A DNA stretch of 35,263 bases from Bigelowiella natans CCMP2755 (GCA_000320545.1 ADNK01001189.1:2501-37763), one strand, 5' to 3'. Shown: positions 12,696 to 23,649, counted from the first letter of the stretch. Numbers and translations: made by a program. Notes: generated from the letters alone by a model not told the origin.

Positions 12696-14884
12696 GGACG
12701 GAGAGATACCAGCGCCCATCACAAATAACCGTTCGAGCGTGTGAGTGAGAGTGAGAGTGTGAGTGCGAGTGCGAGTGTGTGCGCGCGCGTGTGTGTATGT
12801 TTGTGTTTGCGCGTGCGGATGTCTTCGTGATGCAGAAACTCCAGAGCGACCAAGGGTGGGAATTCGATCATCATTTTGTTTTCCGTTATACAATCCCTAG
12901 TGTTGTCCCTCCCCGTAACCCCCCCCTCCCAACGAACGTACAGCCATCGGATGATATGTTAGATAAACTGCTTGCCGGCGGCACAACCGACCTCGCTGCC
13001 CTTTTTCTTAGCTGTGCGTATAGATTCGAGATAGGTGCGCATGGCCTCCTCCCTCTTTTCTCGTTCAGCTCGTTGGACCGCCTATTTGAAGGAAGAGGAG
13101 GAGGAAGGTTGAGGAGGATGAAGAGGAGAAGGAGGAGGGGGAGAAGAAGAAACGGGCAGAGTAGCTTGTACTGTGAACATCCATGGAAACTCCCGCTACA
13201 ACAAGATTTTCGGGTACCCGTATATGTCGTAGAACAACGGTCGTAAGGCATTTGGCATTCTTATTTATCAGTGTTGCTTTTGTTATGTCGAAGCTGCATA
13301 GATTCTAGTATTGTTTTGAGTCTGAAGACCACAGAGACTACTTACTTCGCGTTTCCGCCTCATGGCCTCGAGAGCCTTCTGCTTCTGTCGCAAAGCGCGA
13401 ATCTCACGCTTCGAGAGGGCACGGTTGCTGCCATCGTCGGCCATATTCGACGACTTCTTTTCGTCCTTCTTAATCTGTGCAGGAAAAGACACTTATTTTC
13501 CCGCGCGCACGTTCTAACTTCTCGCGATTAAATATATCCGCGTGTATCATTATGAAAACTACATGAATAAATATATAAATTATTTATAAGAAAAAAATCC
13601 CCTAAAATTTCGGTTCGTGGGTAGGTCAACATAGATTTAGATTTACTACATTTTCAGTCGCTTTCCCATCATCACAATCATTATCAAATATCGTACCTGT
13701 TGAATCTTGACTGGGGCGGTCAGCAGGGTCGTGGTACCCGAGTTGCGAATCTCGTGTACTGGTAACTTAATCCAGCTGATTGGCACGGTCTCTTGATTGC
13801 CATACTCCGTAAAAGACACCATTATATCGCCAGAAGTCATCAAAGCTTCCACTGTCGCCGCATACCTGTGAGTACAAACACCGAGAGCGGCATTTACAAC
13901 ATGATGGTGATAACAGACGTTTCCTGACTTAAAAGTGCAAAAAGAATAATTCTGTTTTTTTCTCTGGAAAATAAGTAACATGAGAATGCCTAAATTTAGA
14001 CCCGTGGAAGAATCGGGTGTTCCTTATTTCTCAAAACAAAAATGCTGGAGGCCGCGCGAAGGGGAAAGAGATTTGCAGGCAGTATCTACGGCAGCCTGGC
14101 ATCATGATATTCAAAAACAAAACGCATATCACCATCTCTGGTCCTCGAAATACTTGGCCATACAATCCATTCCAACCTGCAGCGCTCCCTTTGACTGAAA
14201 AGTGTAGAGAAAGGGGAGAAGAATCACGTGAGTCAGTGTATCAATTGAGCTGCTTAAGAGACTGTAGGTATGGCTGATAATTTTCATATAATCAAAGAGG
14301 GAAAATAACGAATTTGCCCACCTTCTTATCGATGACCACCCACTCTGTCTTTTTCTTCTTTTCCTTCTCATCCTTCGAGTCGTTCTTGTGTAGCCCTGCT
14401 CCGCCCAGGCCTTCAGAAACTTGTCCCGATAACTCTACACAAAATTGGAGCAAGAATTACGAAGATGGCCCGGAAATATGGAAATAAGACTCAAAGTAAT
14501 AGACAGGAGGTGTTTGGGTGGATAACCTAGTGCCTCTTCAGCGGTGTCGACAACACCAAAGCTACAAAGAAGCTCCCCGATAGATTTGTTCACCTTTAAA
14601 TTTAACATTTTTTACAACAGATGACAGACCATAATTTCCCAAAACACGGTTATTCGAAAGACTGCTCGCAGGGAAAGCATGGGGCAGCGAACCCCCCACG
14701 CCTTTTCTTTCAAAACAACCATAGCTGGAGTCAATGAAGCGCCCGAGGTTTTCTTTAGATCAATTGCCAGAGATTTGGCTACGTATCGTAGCACAGGTCC
14801 GTCGAATTCAGGAAGGGCAAGCTCCTCCATCGCTTCGCGTGCTTCCTCAAAGCTGGCCTCGTCATAGGCCGTGTGCGCCTCCAT
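9074..14884 (-). CDS. ABCF3: ABCF3/GCN20-like twin-cassette ATPase with a Tudor domain
   Basis: Seventeen exons join in phase to 803 aa: 14884-14720, 14593-14527, 14434-14322, 14188-14133, 13865-13697, 13474-13346, 13081-12992, 12642-12487, 12298-12178, 11989-11790, 11428-11292, 11088-10935, 10706-10551, 10416-10211, 9934-9677, 9512-9387, 9182-9074. Residues ~1-110 match the GCN20/ABCF3 N-terminal domain ([25 protein letters not shown]), which in yeast GCN20 supports GCN1 and eIF2 kinase GCN2 on ribosomes. Residues ~116-170 form a Tudor fold ([29 protein letters not shown]). Cassette 1 has GRNGIGKTT (~298), LSGGW (~428), [11 protein letters not shown]; cassette 2 has GGNGAGKTT (~625), LSGGQ (~712), [10 protein letters not shown] and HDQ. 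The linker [20 protein letters not shown] is the usual ABCF interdomain helix. It has no membrane domain, so it should be a cytosolic translation factor-type ATPase. Human ABCF3 is ~709 aa; the Tudor part explains the excess. Start 14884 chosen from the family's N-terminus. Confidence 0.94.
9336..9351. repeat. C homopolymer
   Basis: Sixteen C on + (G on the sense strand) inside the last ABCF3 intron. Confidence 0.95.
9974..10175. repeat. Paired purine/pyrimidine tracts in one ABCF3 intron
   Basis: Intron 9935-10210 has a G-run on + at about 9974-9993 and a (CTC)/C-rich tract at about 10115-10175. On the sense RNA this gives a GGAG-rich 5' part and a C-rich 3' part that are complementary. Confidence 0.9.
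10741..10765. repeat. (GAA)n tract
   Basis: GAA repeat on + (TTC on the sense strand) before the acceptor at 10707 of an ABCF3 intron. Confidence 0.95.
11102..11205. repeat. (GA)n and (GGA)n tracts
   Basis: (GA)18 at 11102-11137 and (GGA)n at about 11161-11205, pyrimidine-rich on the ABCF3 sense strand and ending just before the acceptor at 11089. Confidence 0.96.
12015..12132. repeat. (GAA)n, (CT)n and (GT)n tracts in one intron
   Basis: In ABCF3 intron 11990-12177: (GAA)12 at about 12015-12050, (CT)16 at 12081-12113 and (GT)9 at 12114-12132. On the sense RNA the order is (AC)n, (AG)n, then (TTC)n before the acceptor. Confidence 0.96.
12420..12694. repeat. (CTA)n and (GA)n tracts
   Basis: (CTA)8 at about 12420-12443 is in the intron after exon 12642-12487. 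(GA)17 at about 12660-12694 is in the intron before that exon, TC-rich on the sense strand, next to the acceptor at 12643. Confidence 0.95.
13697..14188 (-). other. Tudor domain exons within ABCF3-like gene
   Basis: Exons 14188-14133 and 13865-13697 meet in phase 2 to complete a Trp codon (EDQRW|YAAT). Comparison by eye with SMN/SPF30 Tudor domains places aromatic-cage residues at Tyr (AKY), Tyr (WYAAT), Phe (VSF) and Tyr plus Asn (EYGN), so binding of methylated arginine or lysine is possible. Upstream is a Lys-rich linker ([10 protein letters not shown]) and downstream a charged helix ([20 protein letters not shown]) leading to cassette 1. Confidence 0.85.
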
Positions 14885-15289
14885 TTTTCGCCGGGAGAAT
14901 TCGGTCGAAGCGGAAACGACTGTGATTTTTACCTTTAGACTGGCGAAATAAGTTGTCGCAATGGAAAATTGGGCAAAGGCCTCTGTCAAAGGTGAGTCCG
15001 AGTGCCGTTTCCATCGTGCGTCATGCCCTTTCTCCATGTCGTATTTTGAAAACTAATGTTGATCCAAGTTTTGAAATTTTGAATTCGGCTCAGTCAACTC
15101 CACTCGGCCTTCCATAGGGGGGGGGGATGAGGTTGATCCGATGAGGAGGCAGGGAGGAAGCATGGGCGAATGGGTGACCGCTCATTATATCAAAAAAATG
15201 GCCATCTCCCTTCTTCTTCTCCTCACGGTGACCTACCCAGCGGAGGTGAGATTGTTATTCTTTTGTTCTAGTGCAGTTTCTCAATAACG
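14885..15289. promoter_or_regulatory. Divergent intergenic region (ABCF3 / large low-complexity gene)
   Basis: 405 bp between the two inferred start codons. It contains a G-run near 15118-15126 and a short open frame starting at 15198 that reads MAISLLLLLTVTYPAE and ends at a good donor (GTGAGA, 15246). That could be an alternative first exon or signal peptide of the downstream gene. No promoter motif is recognised. Confidence 0.45.
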
Positions 15290-16856
15290 ATGATACCCAA
15301 AAAGGCAACGATGCCCCTAGGTCCAAGGATGAAGTCAATGCGTGATGACAGGGAGGACATCGCTGAAATGAATAAACAGAAGTCTCTCGCTCATGCTGCC
15401 GCTCACCCGCACAAGCAGGCCTTGCACGTCACCGTTGGGGAGGACGGGGACAGCCTCATAAGTGGTATGGAGGACAAGAAACGTTCTTCGTCTTCAACGC
15501 CTAAAGTACTTGTGGATGACCTTGTGCCTAAACCGACGAAGTTAAGCGTACAAACCACACCTCATCCGGTAGAACACTCGTATTCTAATATCGTTGCACC
15601 GGGCATCATTTGACGGAGTTTTCTATGCTTTCACCAATCTTTTATTCTTGTCGTATGCGAACCAAAATACACGTTGTTACCCCAACGTAGGCGGAAAATG
15701 CTCCTGATTCGTCTCAAAAGGTCGCCCCCAGTGATGGAAAGGAGACAAACGATGACAAAAAGGGGTTTGAGGCCTCAAGCGATGGCATGCCAGCATCCTC
15801 CGCAACCCCATCTTCAACCGATAGTACTAGATCGAGGACTACGTCAGGAGCAATCACGACAACCCCAATCAAGAGTGGTAAAACATATGTTGCAAAGACG
15901 AGCACGGGGACATCGCTCAAGTCGCAAGGTGCGGAATCCACAAATCGTGACGAAATGCCGAAGAAAGTGGACGCGAGGGGTGATGTCAATGACTCGACCG
16001 CGAGATCGGAGAACATCCACACCAAGAACTACAATGTTTCGAAGCATATGAGCAATATTGGAACCGGTAGCCCCAACAATAGTCATGAGATTGAAAAACC
16101 TGTGCCTAAGAGTAAGACTGAGCTGGATATACCAAGTAGAGATGGCAAGAACAGCAGCGTGTCCTCAGCAGTGAATGCCGCAAAGCAAATGTCTGCCTAC
16201 CTCAAGAAGGTCATGAATCAGAATGGGAGTGGCGGGGGGTGAGGTGAAATCGAAGAAAGAGAGAGCAAATGCATTGGATTATTTTCCATTGTTCTTCGCT
16301 TACGCGAGAGGCCCTAGTTGGCAGCGAAGCATCTTTTCCCTTTTTTAGATTGAATACATCATTGTCCTCGTCCTCGTGACGGTTAATATAATACGAACTT
16401 CCGTCAAGAATCACTCACTCATATTTTCGCTCAAAATTGTTGTTTCTTGAGATTCCTATGTGATGATCGTGGTACCCACATAAAGGTTCATCTTGTGAAC
16501 GAAATAATCGGTGACAAAACCCCCAAAATCGGCGTCGAGTAAGGCCTGCAACTCATAATACATCGCCGCACGTTTAGTGTCCTGCTCTGTTCTACGATTG
16601 TTTTTGCAATAGCTATGCAGTGAAGCTGTGGTCTCTTACTCACTCTTCATCCGTCACTCTTGCCAATCTTTGCCCCGCCTCCCCTCTTTCTTTCTACCCC
16701 CCCCCCCCCCCCACACACACACACCAATCGCCAACCTCGCATTCCCTTAACTTTTCCTTTTATATTCAAAACAAACATCTTTCCAAACTTCTCGAGGTAT
16801 TCGGGGGGGGGCAGTCAACAGTCCAATCTATCACTTTTGCTGCTAATAATGGGGCT

Positions 16857-16897
<41 letters not shown>

Positions 16898-17808
16898 GAC
16901 TGCTCAGCACCGCGACCAAAAGGGCACAAAGAAAGAATCGAAAAAGGAACAGAAGACTGGGACAACTGCAGCGAAAAAAAGGGGGGGGAAACCGGAGAAG
17001 GAGGTGGAAGAGGAGGAGGAGGACGAGGAGGAGGAGGAGGAGGAGGAGGAGGAGGAAAGAGAGGGGAACGAAGAGAATATGGGGAAGGAGGACAACGGAA
17101 GAGTGGTGGCGCGAGGTGCGAAGATGGAGTCCAATGGGGAGGAAGACCATAGGGAGAAAGGGCAAAATGGTGAATATCCAACAACACCGCACCAACGACA
17201 AACTTGAATAATGATGATGTTTATGATTGATGATGGTGATGATGGTGATGATCATGATGAGGATGGGTAGAGTATACTTACTCGGTCTGTTTCGCATCAT
17301 TGGAGGGCCATATCGCACAGCTAGAGAAAAGGCAAATGTAAACGCGATACAGACGAAGACATTCATGAAATCAGCTCGGCCGATAACGCGATGCGGATGT
17401 TCCTCTCACTTTCATTCTTTTCCTTACCTATCAGCCGTTGAAAAGCGAGAAGGACGTACACCGGTACAGCAGCAGCAGCAACATCATGCTCAAAGGTTAT
17501 CGGATACCAACAGCCAAGAAACAGACGTGAGGGCAGAGGCGAGAAAGGCAAAGTCCCCCGTGAAAAAAGACAATAAGTTAGGAGAGACGATCCTACGAAT
17601 CGTCAAGGTAGAATGCTCTGTCGCTGTTGTCATTTATGGTAGCAGCGGTCTCGACGATCAGTTGGGAAATATGACGACCCACCACCCACCACAAATCAGC
17701 GGTGGGATCTAAGGATAGCGCACCATCATATTGGAAATGCATAAACGTCACTTCCACTTTGTGACGATATATGATGGCGCTGCTTGCCAGAAAGAGAGAG
17801 AGAGGGAG

Positions 17809-17856
<48 letters not shown>

Positions 17857-19091
17857 TAAAGGCGGGGGGGGGGTTGTCCTCACCTTAATCCTCAAATATC
17901 TACTTTAGGCGTACCTGCGGAACATGAGTAATCCCACCACCACCACCACCACTCCGTCCGACTCCCTCCCTCAAAATAAGCTTGCCGCCTCGACTTCACA
18001 GCACAACAACAACAACAACAACAACACGGCGAGGATAGGTAATTACGATCCGCCGTGCTACCAGGCATGCGCGATCTTTATCTTTCTGAAATCCCATCTC
18101 TAACCTAATCTCTGTTATCGTCGCCACTTATAACTTGCTCTTTCTTACCATTTGTGATGCTTTTTCTACCCCTGCTACCCCTCTCCGTCCTTTTCAGCGC
18201 TAGTAGCAGCAGTGCCGCCACCAACCCTGCAAAGCCAACATGGCGTTAACCAGGATTCGGAAAATCGCTCTGATACTGATGTTGGGAGAGGAGCAAGAGG
18301 GGGGAGAGGCGAAGAGAGTAACAAAGTTGTCATCGTTACCTCTCGATCGGAGGGAGTTTCTACCCCCCACGATTCGGTCTCTATTTCCCATGTTCAAGGC
18401 ACTCCTTCCCCCACCAACGTTACATTGATTTCGCCTCCATCTCTCTCCATTCGTTCTAGCGATGCGTCACTCCCCCTTCCTGATCCCGAACTACAAGGCC
18501 ACCAACACCACATCGTGCAGAAACTACCCAGTTCCCCCTCCACATTGCAGTTTTTTAAGAAAAGTAAGGTTGAATATCAACAGAGACCAAAGTTCAGGGC
18601 GGCTGGGGAGGCAGCATTGCGCAGGGGTCCCATGGTGGCAACGGAAGCAGGAAAGCATCGACATCTACGACACTCTCTGCCTATAGAAGTAAGGACTACG
18701 TCTTTTGATATAAATAACAACAGCTTTGAGGAGGAGACTCCACACGGCATGACCATAGTTCGCACCGTTCGCACATCTCTCTCTGCGCCATCTCTTCATG
18801 GAGAATCAACCGGCAAGGTGGTTGGCGGCGGGGCATACGGCATCAAGCGAGACTACTCAAAGAGCAATGGAAAGAACGGACAAGTCAGCTTACCCTTACA
18901 ATGGGCGAATGAAAGAACGGTTTCAGCTGTTGCCGCACCCGCCTCTTCCCGTGCCCATTCTCCCCAATACCAAAGCCATGCCCTTCTCAATACCTCCAGC
19001 AGCATCGGCGTGAGCACAACTGCAAAGGTGCTGACAGCAGCTGCATCTGAGGCTACGAAGACAGGGTCGGAAGCTGCGCGACAAAAGAGGA

Positions 19092-19126
<35 letters not shown>

Positions 19127-20745
19127 GGCAGTCTTTCCCACGCCTCCCCGGCCTTAGATAGTGGTACTGACCAAAAGCTGCCACAGCCGCAAGAAAGTAA
19201 AGACGACGGGCCAGCACCAGCTCTGACATCCACAACAATGGCCGCCTCAGAAGAGGCCGGCATAGAGAATGGATCTAATCAACGTGGGGAGACAGCGAGC
19301 AGCGACGGTGAGGGGAGGGGGGAGGAGAGCGATAGGGAGAGGAGAAGAAGCGCTCTGGCTGCTTCTGTCTTGAAATCGGCGGAGAGAATGGCAATGGCAG
19401 AGAACCAAGATGCAGATGCTGCTGCCGTTGCAATCACAGCTAAGGATGCAGCTACCGCTGCTGCTGCTGCTGCTGCTCCAACAGCTTTGAAGACAGTGGT
19501 AGAAGAAGAATCTCTTGGTCGACAAGGACGCAACAACGGTAGCAACACCAACGCCAACATCACCAGCACCAGCTCTCACAAGTATGACGGCACCGCCTTG
19601 AATGGGAGCGAAAAGCAAGCGCAGCAGACGCAGAAGGCCAGCGGAGGATGGAAAGTGAGAATCAATGGTGAGGAGATGAAGACGAAGGCCCATGCCGAGA
19701 ATAAGGGTGAAGAAAGAGCTGATCGTGATGTCGGCAGTGAGGGAGTCGCTAAAGTGAAATACAAACAAGACGCACGAGGAAGCAAGGAGAAAGATACTGA
19801 TTCCGTTCAACTTGTCCAACATAAAAATGGCGGAAAGATAAATGAGAAAGGCAGCGCGGGCAGCGATGGATCACCACAAACTCCTCCTCTTATGCAACAA
19901 CCAAGTCCGCTGCACAAAGAAGAGAACCGAGGAGAAGGAGGGGGGGAAGGAGGAGTTCTTGCATCTATGGCCCTTCCGGAGGGTAATAGTGACTGGAAAC
20001 AAATGGATCTTCTTAAGCGACCAATAAAATAGAATGGGGCCTTTCTTTATTCTCTTTGAAACACAAATAATAATTACGTTTAATCCGACCCACAAGTCTA
20101 TTTTTTGAATTCTTTAAGGAGAACTGAGAGGAATACACCGGGGAGCGGGGAGTGGAGCTTGTGTATAGTCATCTTCCTCATTCTTTCACCTGTTCTCATC
20201 ACGCACAGGTATCAAGGAGCTATTTGATCATCATGACAACGAGCTTCCTTCTCCTCATCATCATCGTCGTCGCCGGCACCAGCAGCACCACCACCAGGTG
20301 AAGGAGGAAGAGGCGGGAGAGCATCAGGGGGAACAAAAAAGCCAAGGAGCATCTAGCGAGACGGCTGGTTCTTCTCTTTCCTCCTCTTCGTCCTCCTCAT
20401 CACTATCGTCATCTCCAGAAGCAATATCAAAAAATGAAGCTATAGGTACGTCGCTAATATGTAGAGAAAGCTGATAGAGTCGTTTAAAGAAACGGTGGCA
20501 GAGATGATGCAAAACACTAATAAGCCCTTCGACTTTGTGCGACACATGGCCTCGCGCAATGAAAGCCACAGAAATCATCGGCGTGCTGACTTTCTTTACG
20601 ACGTACATTGCGCCTGTTTACACTCGCTTCTTCCAAACGGTTATGCCACTCTATAAGTACAGGGAATGTGAGAAAGTAGTAGCGGTAATATCGACATTTG
20701 TAAATCGCACGAATATGGTCATAATGCACAGGTGGTGGAGCTACT

Positions 20746-20784
<39 letters not shown>

Positions 20785-21045
20785 GAACGGACTTCCACCT
20801 CCTCCTCCTCCTCCTCCTCCTCCTCCTCCTCCTCGGGGAGATCGAAGACCACGAAATCAACACAGGAGGCAAGTCGTAGCAGCAGGAAGAAAAAGGAGAA
20901 GAAGAAAGCGGGCAATGATGTGGAGGAGGAGGAGCGGAGTCAAGACTCGAAGCAGAGAGCGAGGATCAATCGGCAGGTGCTCGCTGAATAGTATCATTTG
21001 GGAACCCAAGATACCTCTAATGAAACCAGTGAGCTCGTGAATGAC

Positions 21046-21079
<34 letters not shown>

Positions 21080-21502
21080 CGTATTCCTTGTATTTGTCGT
21101 TTGGCAGCTCGACATTAGACGCTATGAAAAGCTTCTGTATCACCCTTCAAAAAGCTTAGAGGAGGTGGTAGTAGTAGTTGTAGCAGTAGTGCGTTGCGTT
21201 ATGTACGCTGCGAGCGAAATGGGAGGTCTTACATGTGCCTGTGACAGCACGGTCAGTTGTATTCTACCCCCGATCGCCTGCAAATCAGCATACATGGATA
21301 TCCATGAAGCCATAACTATTTTGGGGGATATGTGTGTGAGAGATATGTACATATTGTGCATCTCGTAGGAGCCAGACAGCACCTCCTACACATCGTGGCG
21401 CGAATGGTTTCTTGTAGGCTTAATGGTCAGCATATTATGCCCTTTATGAACAGAATCACTTCTATCGACGCACAATAATGCAAATATAGGACGTATTACA
21501 AA

Positions 21503-21543
<41 letters not shown>

Positions 21544-22255
21544 ATCGAGAGAGGATGCGGAAGAAAGAGAGGGGAGGAGTAGCACATCAAAAATATGCAG
21601 CCCAAAGAGAGCTTCGATAACTTAGCCTTCTCCCTCCCCTCACACACTGCCATCGTATTTTCCACAGTGCTCCGCCAACATCCTCCTTGCTCTCTTGCTG
21701 TGCGTGTGCTACTTCAACACTCGCAACACGTACTACTACTACAACAACTCGAAGCCTCGGTGCGATGCCGGTGATGACGTGCGGCACCGCTTAGTCGTCC
21801 AAGCGGACGGCGACATGGAGGTACGCAGGCCTGTGGGCGTGCAATTATGTTGTGGTTGTTGCTGTGTCTACTTGCTACTGTTGCCTGCAATATGCATGCT
21901 CGAGAAGGGGGGGGGGAGGGGGGGGGAGGGGTCCGAAAGGGACTTAGCTTATCTAAAGCCTTGGAATTATTACAGAGCCTTCTTCCTCTGCACGGCGGCA
22001 AAAGTAGCAGCAGCAGCAGTATAATGAAGATTATGGATATCAGCAGCAGCACGAGGAGTAGCAGTAGTTGTGGCATTAGTAGAAGTAGTAGTAGCAGTGA
22101 TGTGCAGGGTACAGGCTCCGTCTACGACAATTCAATTTTCTCCTTTGCAGCCCCATTTGATTCAGCCAGCATCGTTCGCTGGTCGCGCCCGGATTAGCAT
22201 CACTTTGTTGTTTTTAGTTTTAGGCAATAGCACTAATTCTGAATGTGTAAGGTAA
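15290..22255 (+). CDS. Large disordered low-complexity protein with C-terminal hydrophobic segments; function unknown
   Basis: Not recognised. Best in-phase model, 1318 aa: 15290-15505, 15691-16238, 16862-17169, 17435-17607, 17909-18038, 18198-19982, 20209-20445, 20732-20976, 21108-21164, 21668-21820, 22151-22255. Nearly all is low complexity: Ser/Thr-rich (15691-16238), poly-Ser then a Glu-rich run (16862-17060), Asn/Thr runs (17909-18038), a 1.8-kb exon with poly-Gln (19096-19121) and poly-Ala (~19458-19479), His/Ser-rich (20209-20445), and poly-Ser followed by Lys/Glu (20732-20976). Near the end NILLALLLCVCYF could cross a membrane; the last exon has a second hydrophobic stretch (ISITLLFLVLGN). 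Stronger parts are the joins 17169/17435, 17607/17909, 18038/18198, 19982/20209 and 20445/20732, all phase-matched. The first exon, its end at 15505, and the 16238/16862 join are uncertain. It may be a nuclear-envelope or ER-anchored scaffold; that is a guess. Confidence 0.58.
16239..16861 (+). other. Inferred long intron of the low-complexity gene
   Basis: Starts with a strong donor (GTGAGG at 16239) and ends at an AG before the AGC repeat; GCTAATAAT at 16841-16849 could be the branch site. It holds a C-run followed by (CA)n at about 16700-16723. Other acceptors at 16796, 16814 and 16821 cannot be excluded. No other gene seen in it. Confidence 0.45.
16860..17056. repeat. Exonic (AGC)n and (GGA)n tracts
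   Basis: (AGC)12 at about 16860-16896 codes poly-Ser in the chosen frame; (GGA)n at about 17005-17056 codes the Glu run. All three forward frames stay open across most of the segment, so frame was chosen from the in-phase join to exon 17435. Confidence 0.9.
17796..17853. repeat. (GA)n-(AC)n-(GA)n microsatellite
   Basis: Compound purine-rich repeat in intron 17608-17908 of the low-complexity gene. Confidence 0.95.
19096..19121. repeat. Exonic (CAG)n, poly-Gln
   Basis: A CAG run coding about ten glutamines in the long exon 18198-19982. Confidence 0.95.
20749..20834. repeat. Exonic (AGC)n and (CTC)n, poly-Ser
   Basis: (AGC)11 at about 20749-20783 and (CTC)13 at about 20797-20834; in the selected frame both code serine runs, in another frame alanine and proline. 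Confidence 0.92.
21042..21076. repeat. (GT)n microsatellite
   Basis: (GT)16 in intron 20977-21107. Confidence 0.95.
21165..21667 (+). other. Long intron with (GT)n
   Basis: 503-nt intron between the exon ending KSLEE and the exon carrying the hydrophobic segment. It contains (GT)18 at about 21506-21542. No second gene is visible; an extra small exon cannot be ruled out. Confidence 0.5.
21821..22150 (+). other. Last intron of the low-complexity gene
   Basis: 330 nt from GTACGC to TTTGCAG, with G-runs at about 21906-21928 and AGC/AGT-rich trinucleotides at 22005-22100. Nothing else supported. Confidence 0.5.
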
Positions 22256-22292
22256 CACATTGTTGAGGCTATAATGAAATCTTGGTACCGAT

Positions 22293-22308
22293 GATAGCAA
22301 ATGCTATC
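22293..22308. repeat. Perfect inverted repeat
   Basis: GATAGCA, two-base spacer, TGCTATC. GATAGCAAA occurs again at about 22324. It lies ~40 nt past the stop of the low-complexity gene and could sit in its 3' UTR. Confidence 0.7.
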
Positions 22309-22373
22309 TTCGTATTTGCGTATGATAGCAAAGTATATATTCGTGTATGTGTGTACAATAAATACATGCATAT

Positions 22374-22422
22374 GAGACGGATGTAGTGGAAATATATTTT
22401 CAATTGTCATCTTAATGTAGCT
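22374..22422 (+). repeat. Dispersed GAGACGGATGTA element, copy B
   Basis: Starts GAGACGGATGTAGTGG and ends AATGTAGCT; 119 nt after the stop of the low-complexity gene, in sense orientation, and just after an AATAAA. The ends match copy A closely. Confidence 0.7.
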
Positions 22423-23234
22423 TTACAAAGCGCTGTACCTCTGCGCATACACATACATCCACCATCCCCTCAAAATTGCCCGTTGAAACATTAATTAGCA
22501 TTACATGGCGCCGGCGCGGTTTGTGCTGAAATGTTAATAATGTGTGTATGGGAAGCAATCTAGCAACACCCATGCTACTAATGCTATATCGTTGTAGAAT
22601 ATACTGTGTTAATCGCATCGCTTATGCGGGGCTGCGAAAGGCATACTATTAATTGCTCATCACTACATGCACTGAGACTTCCATGTATTGTCGGAGTCTT
22701 ATAATACTTCATTTTTGCCACTTATTATTACACACCATACGCATAAACGCAAATTATGATCTAGTGATAGCGCATAGCTAGCGATATATGCGTGTGCGGC
22801 GCGTGCCTGTAAGCAGCTTTTCTCCGTGGTGTTTATCCGAATGATATATATAATATATGCTGTGTCTATTATCCGATATTTAAGCGCTTGATTATAAATG
22901 GCAGCTCACGCAACGACACGGCGACTCTATAGCTCGTCACAATTACATGCACGACTAAACAGTAAGAACATCGCAGTTTTCTGCTGATATAACACCTCTA
23001 GAAAGATGGGAAGATGCCGCCTCAAAGGGCTACCCTCCAACGCTAGGGCGAGTACTATCACGACAGAACTGTCACTTCGTATGGTATGTCACTGCCCTTG
23101 CCCCACCTCCTTATCCGCGGCTTATCCGCATGCAAAACCCGAAAGGGGTGGGATAGAAGGTGGGAGACGCAATAGGAGCAGATGAGGAGAGTTATATGTT
23201 GCTACAGCAGTTGAGAGAACGTATTGGTGAATGA

Positions 23235-23532
23235 TCACGCATGCGCCGACGTTGGATTAACGGCTGATGTGCGTCCCTGGCTACCACCAAAGGCGGACTG
23301 TCGTGTAGATGGTTGATGTTGTTGTTGTTGTTGTTGTTGTTGGTACTGTTGCCGACGGATGCCTGATACGTTGTTCGTCGTCCCAGTATTTGCCTTACTA
23401 ATGTTGCTGCCGCTTCCAGCCCCTCCTCCCGTACTGCTGCCACCGGAGATGCTGCTCGTAGATCGAGTGCTGAAGTCCCTCATTGTGAAGCCCTGCACGT
23501 CGCCTGCGAACCTAATGTTGTGTTTTAGCATG

Positions 23533-23570
<38 letters not shown>

Positions 23571-23602
23571 CATATATATGTGCATGAGTATATTTGCGCG
23601 CG

Positions 23603-23649
<47 letters not shown>

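Larger units (their letters stand above)
22256..23234. other. Convergent intergenic region III
   Basis: Between the stops of the low-complexity gene (+) and the DEK_C-ARID gene (-). It has no microsatellite and no recognisable coding sequence. It contains a perfect 7-bp inverted repeat at 22293-22308, an AATAAA at about 22358-22363, the GAGACGGATGTA element copy B, and GCTAGC/CATG/TGCA words. Confidence 0.7.

Noticed and set aside
15198-15245. Signal-peptide-like open frame MAISLLLLLTVTYPAE before the low-complexity gene
   Set aside because: Joining it to the frame at 15290 needs an intron of only 26-31 nt, while the other introns here are about 50 nt or longer and mostly over 90. It could skip to 15691, but nothing decides this, so it is mentioned rather than annotated.
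16815-17366. 183-codon minus-strand open frame
   Set aside because: Translation of the complement of AGC/GGA repeats (poly-Leu, poly-Ala); shadow of the coding exon.
19247-19822. 191-codon open frame on the minus strand
   Set aside because: It is antisense to the long exon 18198-19982; its Leu/Ser-rich reading mirrors the repeats and it has no splice or family support.
20446-20731. Possible exon reading DFVRHMASRNESHRNHRRAD
   Set aside because: Open in one frame, but including it needs a ~32-nt intron or a phase break, whereas skipping it joins exons 20445 and 20732 in phase.
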